A stretch of DNA of 64,000 bases from Macrolepiota albuminosa. Taxonomy: Eukaryota > Basidiomycota > Agaricomycetes > Agaricales > Agaricaceae. This document shows positions 23,289-33,279 of the stretch, in pieces (within the stretch, counting starts at the first letter, position 1; each line of letters begins with the position of its first letter). Where the stretch lies: the NCBI GenBank assembly GCA_027475525.1, contig JAMWFC010000032.1, positions 1,488,001 through 1,552,000 on the forward strand. The letters run 5' to 3'. The translations under genes were made by a program, and so were the position numbers. The notes under the pieces are model-generated. The model was not told the DNA's origin, ran no database searches, and saw only the letters and a list, made by a program, of their open reading frames with translations.

Positions 23289-24973
23289 TCAGACAACTGT
23301 AACCGAAATCATGCTATCATAGTCCCGAGATCCGTGATTACGTTCGTTCGGTCTATGATTTTCAACCGTTTGCCTCATAGGCGCCTCATTCAGAGCTCCA
23401 GGTCGATCCTGCCGCCGTGTTTCTCCAATCTCCTGCCGGAGGGAAAGTATCACCTGTTCTAGCTCCCGGATCCGCAGATCAGCCGTGGTCTCACCTATGT
23501 CGGTCTGATAGGTTGTTTGTCGGTCGACAGGCGACCAGACAGGTAATACAGGCTTCTGTTGAACCCATGACTGACGAGAACTTGATGGGCTGTAGTCAGG
23601 CGGAAATGCTTCCACTGTTTCCAGGTGAGGAGCAATGACTTGGAGATTGAAAGATGAAATATACCTAGACCTGGCTGTGGACGGCGCAAAAGTCGGGCCA
23701 CGAATGTATGCATGAAGCCATTAGAACTAGTAGTAGGCGCAGCGTCATGTTCATCGTACGATGGCAATCGAGAAGAACCTTAAGTTTGAGAATGAGAAAT
23801 CCCGGATTGATACCTTTTAGCACTTCGCTCATTCAATATTAGAAGATGTGGAATCTACATACCGGTATTGCTTGATCCAGAGGACCAAAAGGCGAGTTTC
23901 TTCTTGCGCAAGAACAACAGAATAGCAACAATGATTACAAATAGGACGGGCCCAATGATGGCTCCCAAGAGCACACCGCGGGATGATTGAGCTGGCTGCA
24001 CGTTAAGGCCTTCTTTTTCGGCGAGTGAAGCGAAGGATGGAGTATATGTGAAGTAGTCCAAGTTGAAAGTAGCATTGGAATCTCCACCAGCATAGGTGAT
24101 TTTGAGTGTATGGTTACTTGGCGAGAGGCCGGAACATTCATACCACCTGGCGTTCGTAGAGTTGTGGTTCACAATTATAGACCTGGGAAATTCCTTTCCA
24201 TCGATTTCAATATCCAACTTAAGTTGTGAGTTACTACTGGCACCGAATGCGGATGCTGACGTTCCTATGATGTACATCGGATTAGAGTAAGTAGTCATTT
24301 TAGCAGATCAACTTTACAAGGCAAACCATTGAAAGTAAACGTAGCTGATGCGCCCTCGGTAAAGGTTTGGTGACTGGTGTTCGCATAGGCAAAACGAGGC
24401 CCGCTATCATCGAACAGGAGGAAATTAGGACTTGGTTCCCAATTACCGTCGTAGACCACTGAATCATCAAGATCGTCAACGATCAAGCTCTCTCCCGCTA
24501 ACGGAGTGTTAAGTCCCGCTACAACAGCGGCATAGTCAAAAATGATAGTACTGGATCCGCCCGAGCCTGGAGGGTTGGTTCCCGTGATTGTGAGATTATG
24601 CCATGCTGCCTCGGGTAGAGCTTCGAACACATGAAGGATACGTAGTGGCTCATCGTTGTTTGGCTCTAGTTGGACATTGGGCTGGTGCTTGCCGTCAATT
24701 ATAGCCTGAAGAGGTTCAGGTGTAATTCCATTTTTTGAACCAAGCGCTCCATAAAGCATGATGGAGGTCCCTGTGAGCATCCACTGCCGGTCAGTACATA
24801 TGTATAGGCTCTCCATAGTACATGCCTGAGAATTTAATTGAAAATGAATCTGCAACCGATTGTATGGAGAGTTCATTACTACTTCCACTAAGATATTTTG
24901 TGTCGACGTCAAGTTTTGGTTGGCCGGAGTACAACACATTGGGAGATTCGTTGTCGTATAATACGGTTGTCAT
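23289..24973 (-). CDS. Single-pass membrane protein with two related ectodomains
   Basis: Proposed exons are 24973-24826, 24770-24327, 24264-23863, 23778-23665 and 23614-23289, giving 477 codons plus stop. The ectodomain has two homologous halves, each starting VVYD/VLYDN and each with an F(S/N)G-TS junction and a LTI/LKIT strand, resembling the galactose-binding-like folds common in basidiomycete surface proteins. A transmembrane segment (GVLLGAIIGPVLFVIIVAILLFL, split here by description) is followed by RKKK and a cytoplasmic tail with LPSYDEHDA and a predicted coiled coil (RIRELEQVILSLRQEI). Introns 1 and 2 sit at the same position in the two halves. Intron 1 must use a GC-AG pair (GCATGT donor at 24825) to keep the frame. 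There is no obvious signal peptide. The ligand and function are unknown. Confidence 0.7.
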
Positions 24974-26723
24974 CGCAGTGCTTTTGAGAGAGACAATTTT
25001 GGATAGAGTCCTTTATAATAGTTTCAACAGGTTTGGCAGTGCGATTCTATGTTTGCACTGATTGTAATTCAGATAAAACGTTCGTCGTTGGACAGATGGT
25101 GGTATCAAGGGATGAAAATGAAACGTTGAGCCCGGTATAGCCCCCCGCAGTATCGGACTGGAGTATCTTGGGGTGAGGGTTTCGCACGAAGGTGATCAGC
25201 CCTGATAATTACCACTGATTGTCTAGAGTCACCATCATCTCATCTTTGCAATCGTCAAATTCAATCCGTACTGTCTGCCATGAGAAGAGGCTCGGAGTTA
25301 CGTCCGCCTGGAAACGGCACAGCTATTCAATAAGTAGGCGGCTCTCTCCTTAAACTGTAACCAACGATTGGTGCCCAACACAGCTTACCTATGTCCCCAG
25401 CTTAACCGGACATTGTCACGAGCAAGAAAGATAAAATAGTGCAACTTCAAGTTGAAGTAATGAGAACAACCGAAAAGCATCGTCCGGAAGGAAAGCCATC
25501 CAACAGACAGCCACTGGTCGGCTAAACGCCACCGATCAGCTTCTTTTGTTGGGTTCTTTTATTGAGCTTTCGCCGTATGGAATTGGGTGATAGTTTCTTT
25601 TCTTTTTACGAGGTATGTCCTTATTCGTCTACAGTTTCGACGTTTTCTCAGCTTACAGTTTTCAGCTGGTATTTAGTAATTTTTGTAATAATAATTAATT
25701 TAAAATTGTTATTATTCTTGACATATTTTCTCCTCGACCTGTCTTGTCTCGTGTTTGGAGACAGGCGTATCACAAAACTCAAACACTTGCTGACTGCACT
25801 TTAGTATCAACTTACATTTGGTCTACTTACATACCAAGACAGAGCATTGTTTGGTGTACTAGAAGGATATCGGACGCTTTCAGAATGGTGATCGGGCTAC
25901 AACTTACGAGTTGTTGGAATTACGACAATGAAGAATTTAGTGGCTGCGACAGTGTCAAACACAGTGGCTGACACCGTACCAACAAGAACCGAACAAGTTA
26001 TCGGACACAGGTAGACTAGTCTATATCTACCCAAGACGTGTTAACTGAGTGGACTCCGAGTGAGTGGATGCTTTCTGAAACTTAGAAAGCTCATTTCCTA
26101 GCGTGATTTGAAGCGTCAGCGTTAACGGGTGGAACCAGACCAAGACTACTTGGCCGCAAGATATTCTTTTGTATTTCATCAGCGAGAGAGGTCTCACGAA
26201 GCGCAGGAAAGTCATATCACGCATTATGGGCAGTTCTTTTTGAAAGTCTTTGACTGATTCGTGAGCTCAAATTCGGCATCCTCTGAACTATGCATACACT
26301 ACATAGCTCGACTGACAGAATTCTCGTACTAAACCTTATTTAAGAATAGTTGCTTGAAGTCAGGAATGCTTGTGGCGTTGATTAAGAAACATAAGGTGAG
26401 TCTGATGGAACATGTTCAACCGAAGGTAAACTGTAGTACTGTTCGCGTGACCCAACGTTAGTAAGATAGATTCTGATTGTGCGGGCGGACGCATAGGATA
26501 TAAAGTGCAGAGTTAGGGCTCAAGTCTCCAGTGTAGTTGCCTGCTCTAACCGTACGTGTTCATTACCTCTGGCTTGTACCGGCCTTTGAACATCACGCAC
26601 CCCAGCTACCTCTTCGCGTCCGTTTGAACACATTCGTCGCATTCGACCTTAACTGAATTGAACCTTGCAAGTCATCTCGTGTATTTTGCATAGGAATTGT
26701 CTTTATTGACTGCATTACTTCAG
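24974..26723. other. Intergenic stretch, no gene seen
   Basis: No open frame here shows family resemblance. The part next to 24973 is the likely promoter of the minus-strand membrane protein gene. The part before 26724 holds the promoter of the small secreted protein, with a TATAAA at 26499-26504. A 65-codon minus frame at 26027-26224 has no supporting evidence. Confidence 0.4.
26499..26504 (+). promoter_or_regulatory. Putative TATA box
   Basis: TATAAA lies ~220 bp upstream of the ATG of the small secreted protein. The spacing implies a 5' UTR of about 190 nt. This is a motif match only. Confidence 0.4.
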
Positions 26724-26942
26724 ATGAAATTCACGCTCGCCATCATCATTACTGCATTGACCATTGCTCCCGGCATCGTCAGTGCTACCCCTGTCGCACC
26801 CATTAGCGACACAGTGAACGTTACTGTCAGCTTACCGGAGACATGCTGGCAAAGCTGTCGGAGACAGGAGCCATACTGCGAAGATGGTACACACCCGGCA
26901 CTGATAAAGGGGTGCTATACATGCTGTGCTGATGTGTATTGA
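26724..26942 (+). CDS. Small secreted cysteine-rich protein
   Basis: The frame encodes 72 residues from the first ATG at 26724; the open frame extends nine codons further upstream only from a TTG. Residues 1-20 (MKFTLAIIITALTIAPGIVS) are a clear signal peptide with an Ala/Ser-type cleavage context. The mature ~50 residues hold six Cys in the pattern C-x3-C-x6-C-x11-C-x2-C-C, with two adjacent Cys near the end, compatible with three disulphides. I do not recognise the family. Such short Cys-rich secreted proteins are common in fungal secretomes, but no role can be assigned. The gene stands alone between two longer minus-strand genes. Confidence 0.6.
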   Translation: MKFTLAIIITALTIAPGIVSATPVAPISDTVNVTVSLPETCWQSCRRQEPYCEDGTHPALIKGCYTCCADVY

Positions 26943-27199
26943 CGGCTTCAAGTAGCTTCGTATCATCGATTAACAATGTAAATTCCGAGCTAGATCCTTC
27001 TTATGAAAGTGTGCTATTTTCATTCTCGAGTGTACGATCCGGCTGGTCATCAATCATGCATAGTGACAAAGTCCATGATGAGTGTAAGTGTCGACGCTCC
27101 TTTCAAAGCAGCTTATCTGGAGCCGGAAAGATTTCCACAACTTCCTGAAACATCAATCTCCAGACTTCGAGCCCTCGATAGTCAAGAAAGGCAGAAAAA

Positions 27200-28840
27200 C
27201 TAGCCCCCATTGCACCAAATGTTACCCCATCTATCTTGCGAGCCACCTGTGGCACCCTGTCCTTGGTCGCCATTGGCACCGTCTATGTAACCCACTCCGT
27301 AACTCGCTGCAGCATTGAATTGAGACGTTGGACATGTGAACCCAAGAAAGGGAGGACATGCCCTGTCCACCGCATTGCACGTCTCCAGACAAGGTAACAG
27401 CATGGAATATGAGCGGCCCATAGCAGGCAACGTCCGGCTACGTGCCTTCGAGATGTCGGTAGACTGAGCCAGCAGCGCTGAGAACACTTTCTGCGGCACT
27501 GATGGGTTGTTTGGGTCTTTGGGCTGCAACGCGCTTAGGCCGGTGGCGCTTGTATCAGGAGTTGTGCTGGTGAAGCTAGCAGGATTTTCGGGACTGGGCT
27601 CACCACAGCGTGTGAAGGTAATGCTACAGAGCCATTTACGGTAGGCACGTTGGCACTCAGCGCAGGTCACGATCGGGGAATACTTGTCACGTCCACAAGC
27701 AAAGGTTGAAAGAGTGATGGTGAAGTTCGTCAAATAAGATAGGAGAGGCGTCGTGATTTCTTCTGGGATGTTGGAGGCGGTATAGACACGTGATTCTGAT
27801 GTTTCTGGCAGCTGGGGAAGTGGAACGGGGTAGGCAACACCAGGACAATATGGTAAGCCATAGACCAATGGACACGCAAACGAGGCTAAAGTGTGCATGA
27901 GTGACTACAATCCATTACTGAATCAAAAGCGGCGACACCTGATTTAGTGACGAAAAAAATAGGACCACGAACTTGAGTACTGTTCTGGATAACGTATGCA
28001 GTATAATTTGTGGAAGGGGCAAGTGCCTCCAAAAGCCACTGTGTTCTCCACCCGCTTGCATCCTGTAGCCATAGACTTTCGTTTAAAATAGCTCTTGTAG
28101 ATTTTTGAGATAACAACATACACCCTGTTTGAGGTAGAGATGTTAGCGAAGGCGTTGAAGATGTAGGAGATATGATAAGGGTATAATTTGGCGACCCAGA
28201 CGGCAAAGGAGGTTGCGATAAATTGGCAGGAGGGAAGGTGTAATTAGGCCATTGAGGAACGTCATAATGAATCTCGGAGAAGGCTGGAGAAAAAATCAGA
28301 GCCTGATTCGAAGTGGTGTCACCGAGTACTGGTAAATCTGTATTCGACAGCAATCCATGTATTGGATCTGATGATAGACATGAGACTATAAATTGCAGCA
28401 AGTTACATAGATCTACCTTGGTCAGAAATCCCTACTTCAAATGACGTCTGCCCCAAGTCTTCCACTGCCAACACACCACCTTTCATGAAATTCCCTGTCC
28501 AAACCCCCAAGCCATCCGTGTAACCGATCTCAAAAACATCCTTCCCCCCTCCGGAGCCCGGAGTACCTGCAGTGGAGCTGTTGGTAACAAAGAATTTCGG
28601 GAGGGCATTCCCTGAAGAACAGAGAGCAACGCTTATCGTCAAATTCGCCGCAGCTGGTAAAGTAAAGATGGGTGGATTTGGAGTATTGTCAGGCGAAAAA
28701 GCTGAGTTGGAATTTAGTAAAAGCTTTTGCGCCTGTGCGATGACTAATGTGGCCCCAAGAAGACACCAAAGGGTTTCTGTAAGCATAAGTTGACCAAGAC
28801 CATGGACGGTGTACATCCGTGACATCCCTGGCGAAATCAT
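27200..28840 (-). CDS. MID1: Mid1-type stretch-activated Ca2+ channel subunit
   Basis: Mid1 is the glycosylated regulatory partner of the Cch1 calcium channel at the plasma membrane or ER. Exons are 28840-28417, 28385-27939 and 27885-27200, totalling 518 codons plus stop, with clean GTAGAT...TATAG and GTGTCG...TTTAG introns. The N-terminus has a hydrophobic signal segment (LTETLWCLLGATLVIAQA); the ATG at 28786 would place it right at the start, while 28840 is the longest option. The C-terminal part carries the family's Cys-rich signature: FACPLVYGLPYCP, CGRDKYSPIVTCAECQRAYRKWLCS, then LPCLETCNAVDRACPPFLGFTCP. Many N-x-S/T sites are present. It lies just upstream of the Ngaro element. Confidence 0.9.
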
Positions 28841-29364
28841 GGTCACGTGGTTATATCACCACGCTCACGTGCTAAAATGGTGGGTCTCATCGTCGTTATA
28901 CTATTCCACCTGAGTCGGATGTCACGAAGGCGTCACACCTTAGTAAGATGCTGAATACACACTCCGCTGCACTGTAAAGAACGACCGAGACGCGGGAGAA
29001 CTTTAGACTCCGCCTTGCCGCTGAATCGGCAGGCGTGACAACTGCTTGACCATTCGCCACCAAGGGACTCAGCAACGAGACCTTGTCTCACCCCGGACTA
29101 AGTCGGAAACGCATTAGGTATGTTTTATTATGTTGCATGTCTTGTTTTAAATACTTAGGATGACTGGTTGTGGTAAAACTTTGTTTTGTCCGACTCAGAG
29201 GGGACTCCGAGCTATAGGGGTGGAATAGTACTAGCGGCGGACGTAGCTTGTAGAGGGGAGTGTGTCCTATCATCCTGGGAAACGGGAAATTCGGTGTGTC
29301 ATGATCGATTGATTTACAGTCGATGCGGAGTAGTGTATCGTTGCCCCGCAGTGGGATTCCACAG
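28841..29364. other. Intergenic stretch between MID1 and the Ngaro element
   Basis: This holds the promoter side of MID1 (minus strand) and the left flank of the Ngaro element. No gene is supported. The boundary with the element is set at 29365, where the A repeat begins. Confidence 0.4.
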
Positions 29365-29501
29365 CCGAAATGTAAGTTCGCAGGGGGGAGAGTAACGGAA
29401 GGAATGCGAGACGCGTTTTGGGTCGAGTGTCACAGTCACACTCCTTGGAACATCTTGTATTGTTACCGTCATCTCTACTGTACACGTAGAGTTTTGAATC
29501 A
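29365..29501 (+). repeat. Ngaro split direct repeat A1
   Basis: This 137-bp repeat begins CCGAAATGTAAGTTCGC and recurs at 34757-34893 with a single G/C mismatch. It ends 20 bp before the gag ATG. Confidence 0.9.
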
Positions 29502-29521
29502 GCTTGACTCCGTGTTCCTTG

Positions 29522-31504
29522 ATGGTATCTCCGGGTTCAGCGAATTCTTCTTCGGCGTTGTCCTCTATGACGGGCGGTAGTCGCCCGCGTACAAGATCGC
29601 GTCTTCCTGACAATACTTCTAGTGAAGATAGCAGTCGCCCTATGCGGAGAACGGGTAAGGCGACCTCTACCAGTACTCTCCCTTCGGTGGAGGATGCGGA
29701 CGAGACCGTGGCAATGGGCATACCTGAGAGACAAGGTACTGCCACCCTGCATTCAGACGCATATACTCTCGCTCCGAGTTCCAACACCCGCTCTGAGGTT
29801 TTTCCCCCGCATATATGCGTGCCTGAGCAGGCAGACCTTCCTTCTGCACCCCGGCTCGGGCTTCGTGACCCCCAGAATCCCATTGTTCCTTCTCCTGGGT
29901 CTTCCCTGGCAGTTCCACGAACTTTGCGTCCTTCCTCGTCTATTCCACAAGTGGCGGTCCTTCCTACCCCAACCACGATATTTTCGCCTGTTCACATTCA
30001 CCCTGTTTCGCCTGCCCCGCTGCCTGTGACACCATCCCGCCCTTCTTCCGGAGACAACCCAACATTCCGCCCTTCCAACCAGGCGGTTCCGACTCAGGAT
30101 GTTCCACCCATTTCTATACCTGCCATTGATTCCCTTTTACAAGGAGCCAATCCTATGCCTCCCAATCATGACATTACACGTCCACCTCCGCAGGATACCA
30201 TTACTCTTTCGCGTGCAGCTCTTACAGAGCTTTTATGTAATTTCAGCTCTCAGTTTACCCATGCTCCTCCTCCATCTTTGAATGTGCACATTCCGGACCG
30301 GCCTGTTACATCAGGTGCTACATCAGGTCAGCCTGTGGTGCCAGATATTCCGGCCACATTTCCGCTCTCTCATCATGAACCAGAGCCAGCTGGCTTTACG
30401 CCAGGGACAATGCCTACCCTTTCGGACAATACATCCTTTACGTCTCCGAATGTTTCCTGTGGCTTTACGCCTATTACAACAGTCTCTTCAGTCGGGACAC
30501 GCCCTCTACTTGGGCTTCCAACTCGCTCGGGTCCTGAGCTTGATCCTAATGTTATGCCCATCCCTTTGCGCATTCAACGTGTATTCAATTTGGGGTGGAA
30601 CGTTTACGTACCACTGGATCTTCTAACCAATGCAGCTTGTCATCGCGCATTGACATCCTCGAACCGTCATAGTGATTCTGCGTTTTCGCTTTCGGCATCG
30701 GGTGAACTTCAGGTTTCTTCAGCTCGTTTTGACTTGAGCAAGGAACGCCATCTCACTGCATATGAATTTATGCAGGCTTCTAAGACTCTGGTCTGGGTAA
30801 TCCGACATTGCTTGAAGGCTGGTTCGGAGGGCCTGATCGGAGGTCCTACAGCTCAAGCTATTGCAGATTCCTTCAAACAGCATTATGACCGCATCCAACA
30901 CAGGCACGACTTCGGTGAACATTTTTCAGTCTATTTGGCATATGACATATACATCCGTCATGCTTACCTTCAAAGCGGTGGGACGTGCAGTGTCCATGAC
31001 TGGCACAAGTTGGTTTTTGAGAAAAAGCTACAGGATTATATGACCGATAGTATACGGCGTACTCTTAATCAGCCATCTGATCTCCTGTTCGGGGATGGTT
31101 CTTCGGTTTCCACAAACTCGGCTCGGGATTCACATTCCTTTCGATCATTTCCAGACTCTTCCCGTTCGTCCTCGGAAGCGTCGTCGAGTCGACAGGCAGG
31201 CAACTTCTCACGCCGGGGTGGTCGAGGATTCCGTCGTACTCCCTTCGATAGTCACTCCCGCGACGGCACGGGTAAACAAATCAAGTGTATGGTCTGTGGG
31301 GGTGACGACCACAGATTTGGAGGATGCACAAAACAGGGCAAAATCCTCCGTCGAGTCCATGGCCGTTGGACAGATTCCGACGGAGTCTCTTATTGTTACG
31401 CATACAATGGACCTCAGTCATGTTTTGCCTCAAACTGTGCCCATCGACATGCATGCTCCCTTTGTGGGGATGGACAGCACAATGCACAAAACTGCGCTGC
31501 TTGA
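29522..31504 (+). CDS. Ngaro ORF1, gag-like protein with two zinc knuckles
   Basis: The frame encodes 660 residues from the first ATG at 29522; it is open slightly further upstream from a TTG. The N-terminal half is Pro/Ser/Thr-rich and low-complexity. The middle (roughly residues 350-520) is a helical region beginning near PLRIQRVFNLGWNVYVPLDL, probably the capsid-like part. The C-terminus has a Ser/Arg-rich linker and two knuckle-like motifs, CMVCGGDDHRFGGC and CSLCGDGQHNAQNC, which likely bind RNA. It overlaps the RT frame by about 410 bp in a different frame. Confidence 0.8.
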   Translation: MVSPGSANSSSALSSMTGGSRPRTRSRLPDNTSSEDSSRPMRRTGKATSTSTLPSVEDADETVAMGIPERQGTATLHSDAYTLAPSSNTRSEVFPPHICVPEQADLPSAPRLGLRDPQNPIVPSPGSSLAVPRTLRPSSSIPQVAVLPTPTTIFSPVHIHPVSPAPLPVTPSRPSSGDNPTFRPSNQAVPTQDVPPISIPAIDSLLQGANPMPPNHDITRPPPQDTITLSRAALTELLCNFSSQFTHAPPPSLNVHIPDRPVTSGATSGQPVVPDIPATFPLSHHEPEPAGFTPGTMPTLSDNTSFTSPNVSCGFTPITTVSSVGTRPLLGLPTRSGPELDPNVMPIPLRIQRVFNLGWNVYVPLDLLTNAACHRALTSSNRHSDSAFSLSASGELQVSSARFDLSKERHLTAYEFMQASKTLVWVIRHCLKAGSEGLIGGPTAQAIADSFKQHYDRIQHRHDFGEHFSVYLAYDIYIRHAYLQSGGTCSVHDWHKLVFEKKLQDYMTDSIRRTLNQPSDLLFGDGSSVSTNSARDSHSFRSFPDSSRSSSEASSSRQAGNFSRRGGRGFRRTPFDSHSRDGTGKQIKCMVCGGDDHRFGGCTKQGKILRRVHGRWTDSDGVSYCYAYNGPQSCFASNCAHRHACSLCGDGQHNAQNCAA

Positions 31505-33164
31505 GTTGTTCTTTCCAGTTACTTCACCCTTGGTTGTTTCTAGCTGGGCGAAGGTTCTGGAAGACATTGGTGCTGCTGACCGTTTTTCACATGTTATTGA
31601 AGGCTTAGAGTTCGGTTTTTCCCTGGGCTTGGACGACTTTACCTTATGCGAGACCTTTTCCCCTCCTAATCATTTTCGCTCCTCCGAACACCATGATTTT
31701 ATCATTGAGAAATACACAAAAGAACGGTTATTAGGTCGTGTTTCTCCCGGATACCCTCCATCCCTTGTCCATAGTTTATTTGGTCACTATCGCACTGCTC
31801 CGCTCAACGTTATCGAGAGTTCAAGGGGCAAACTTCGTATCACAGTCGATCATTCTTATCCTCGAAACATGCCGTTAATACAATCCGTTAATTCATTCAT
31901 AGATTCCAAGCGTTTTCAGTGTGAATGGGGTTCCTTTTCGGCTTGTTGGCTCTTAGTGGCGGATGCACCACCACATACTCAGGTGGCTGTTTTCGATGTG
32001 GAATCTGCTTTTAGGATTATACCTACACGCCCCAAGGAACGTCTGTTTACAGCATTATCGATCGATAACGAAGTTGTCTTTGATCATCGCCTGAATTTTG
32101 GCATCTCACCTGCTCCGGGTATTTTTGGTTGGGTGGCTGACGCCATCGTGCATATATATCGGGCGCGAGGTGTTGAGGCAATACTTAAATGGGTTGATGA
32201 CTTCATTTTTTTCCGTTACGCACAGCAACACGACGATTCCTCGATTGTCTACAACTATAATGAAGATTTGATATGGTCTGTTGCTGCTGAATTGGGATGG
32301 CCATGGGCTCTCGAGAAATTTGTTCCCTTCTCGGATACGTTCACTTATATTGGCTTTGAATGGTCCTTGATTGACAAGACAGTGTCATTACCGGATACGA
32401 AGCGGCAAAAATACTTGAACAAACTTCGTATTTGGCAACTGGGCTTGTTCGTTTCCGTTCGAGATGTAGAGTCACTTATAGGAACACTAAACCATGTTAC
32501 CTTGGTTATTCCAGAGGGCCGCTCCCATCTTCCTGCTTTATATCGGTTTCGTTCTTCCTTCCCTGTGGATGCGCGTCCATGGATAAAACACAGGATTACA
32601 CCCGCTGTTATGGATAATGTCAATTGGTGGATGGATTGTCTGTCTGCATCCAATTGCTCTTTACACATTGTACGTCCTCCAGACCCTCTCGATATTACTG
32701 TCCATGTCGATGCTTCAACCTCGTGGGGTATCGGATTTGTCTTGAACGGGAAATGGCTGGCCTGGGAGCTATTACCGGGATGGAGAAGTTCGGAACGAGA
32801 CATTGGTTGGGCGGAGATGGTAGCGATTGATCTTGCAGTTCGCTGTTTCATATCAGCAGGTTACAAGAATTGTCACATTATTCTCAGATCGGATAACTCA
32901 GGTTGCGTCGGCGCTCTTGCAGCAGGTCGTTCTCGTAATTCAGCATCCAATTTTGTCCTGCGACACATTGTTTCTAATTTTCAATCCCATTCTATCTGGG
33001 TTTCAGTCGAATGGATTCCTACAGATCAAAATTTAGCAGATGCCCCTTCTCGGGGTGTTTTTCCATCCCGTCGTCTGTTGTACCCTTTCCCTCCAGCAAT
33101 CCCCTCATATCTCACAGCTTTTGTCGCTCGTAGTGTTCCCTTTTCTTCTCTTCCTTCCGAATAA
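31095..33164 (+). CDS. Ngaro ORF2, reverse transcriptase / RNase H
   Basis: The frame is open from an ATG at 31095, but the first ~120 codons overlap ORF1 in another frame; translation may really begin near MDLSHVL (~31407) or by frameshift. RT motifs include HSYPRNMPLIQSVNSFID, VAVFDVESAFRIIP, NFGISPAPGIFGWVADA and the catalytic KWVDDFIFF (VDD in place of the usual YxDD, normal for the DIRS order). The RNase H part follows, with VHVDASTSWGIGF, WAEMVAIDLA and LRSDNSGCV carrying the acidic residues, and a final EWIPTDQNLADAPSRG. All catalytic positions I can identify are intact. Confidence 0.9.
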   Translation: MVLRFPQTRLGIHIPFDHFQTLPVRPRKRRRVDRQATSHAGVVEDSVVLPSIVTPATARVNKSSVWSVGVTTTDLEDAQNRAKSSVESMAVGQIPTESLIVTHTMDLSHVLPQTVPIDMHAPFVGMDSTMHKTALLELFFPVTSPLVVSSWAKVLEDIGAADRFSHVIEGLEFGFSLGLDDFTLCETFSPPNHFRSSEHHDFIIEKYTKERLLGRVSPGYPPSLVHSLFGHYRTAPLNVIESSRGKLRITVDHSYPRNMPLIQSVNSFIDSKRFQCEWGSFSACWLLVADAPPHTQVAVFDVESAFRIIPTRPKERLFTALSIDNEVVFDHRLNFGISPAPGIFGWVADAIVHIYRARGVEAILKWVDDFIFFRYAQQHDDSSIVYNYNEDLIWSVAAELGWPWALEKFVPFSDTFTYIGFEWSLIDKTVSLPDTKRQKYLNKLRIWQLGLFVSVRDVESLIGTLNHVTLVIPEGRSHLPALYRFRSSFPVDARPWIKHRITPAVMDNVNWWMDCLSASNCSLHIVRPPDPLDITVHVDASTSWGIGFVLNGKWLAWELLPGWRSSERDIGWAEMVAIDLAVRCFISAGYKNCHIILRSDNSGCVGALAAGRSRNSASNFVLRHIVSNFQSHSIWVSVEWIPTDQNLADAPSRGVFPSRRLLYPFPPAIPSYLTAFVARSVPFSSLPSE

Positions 33165-33279
33165 CTGGTCTTGCCTCATGTCGTTAATAGGATAAAATGA
33201 GAATAGTCTCACAGAACATGATCAGCCCCTATAAGTCACATATATATATATTAATCATGCAGTGACCAAAGAATGCACA

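Noticed and set aside
29314..29976. 220-codon minus-strand frame
   Set aside because: It is antisense to the A1 repeat and the gag frame of the Ngaro element, and shows no family resemblance or splice signals.
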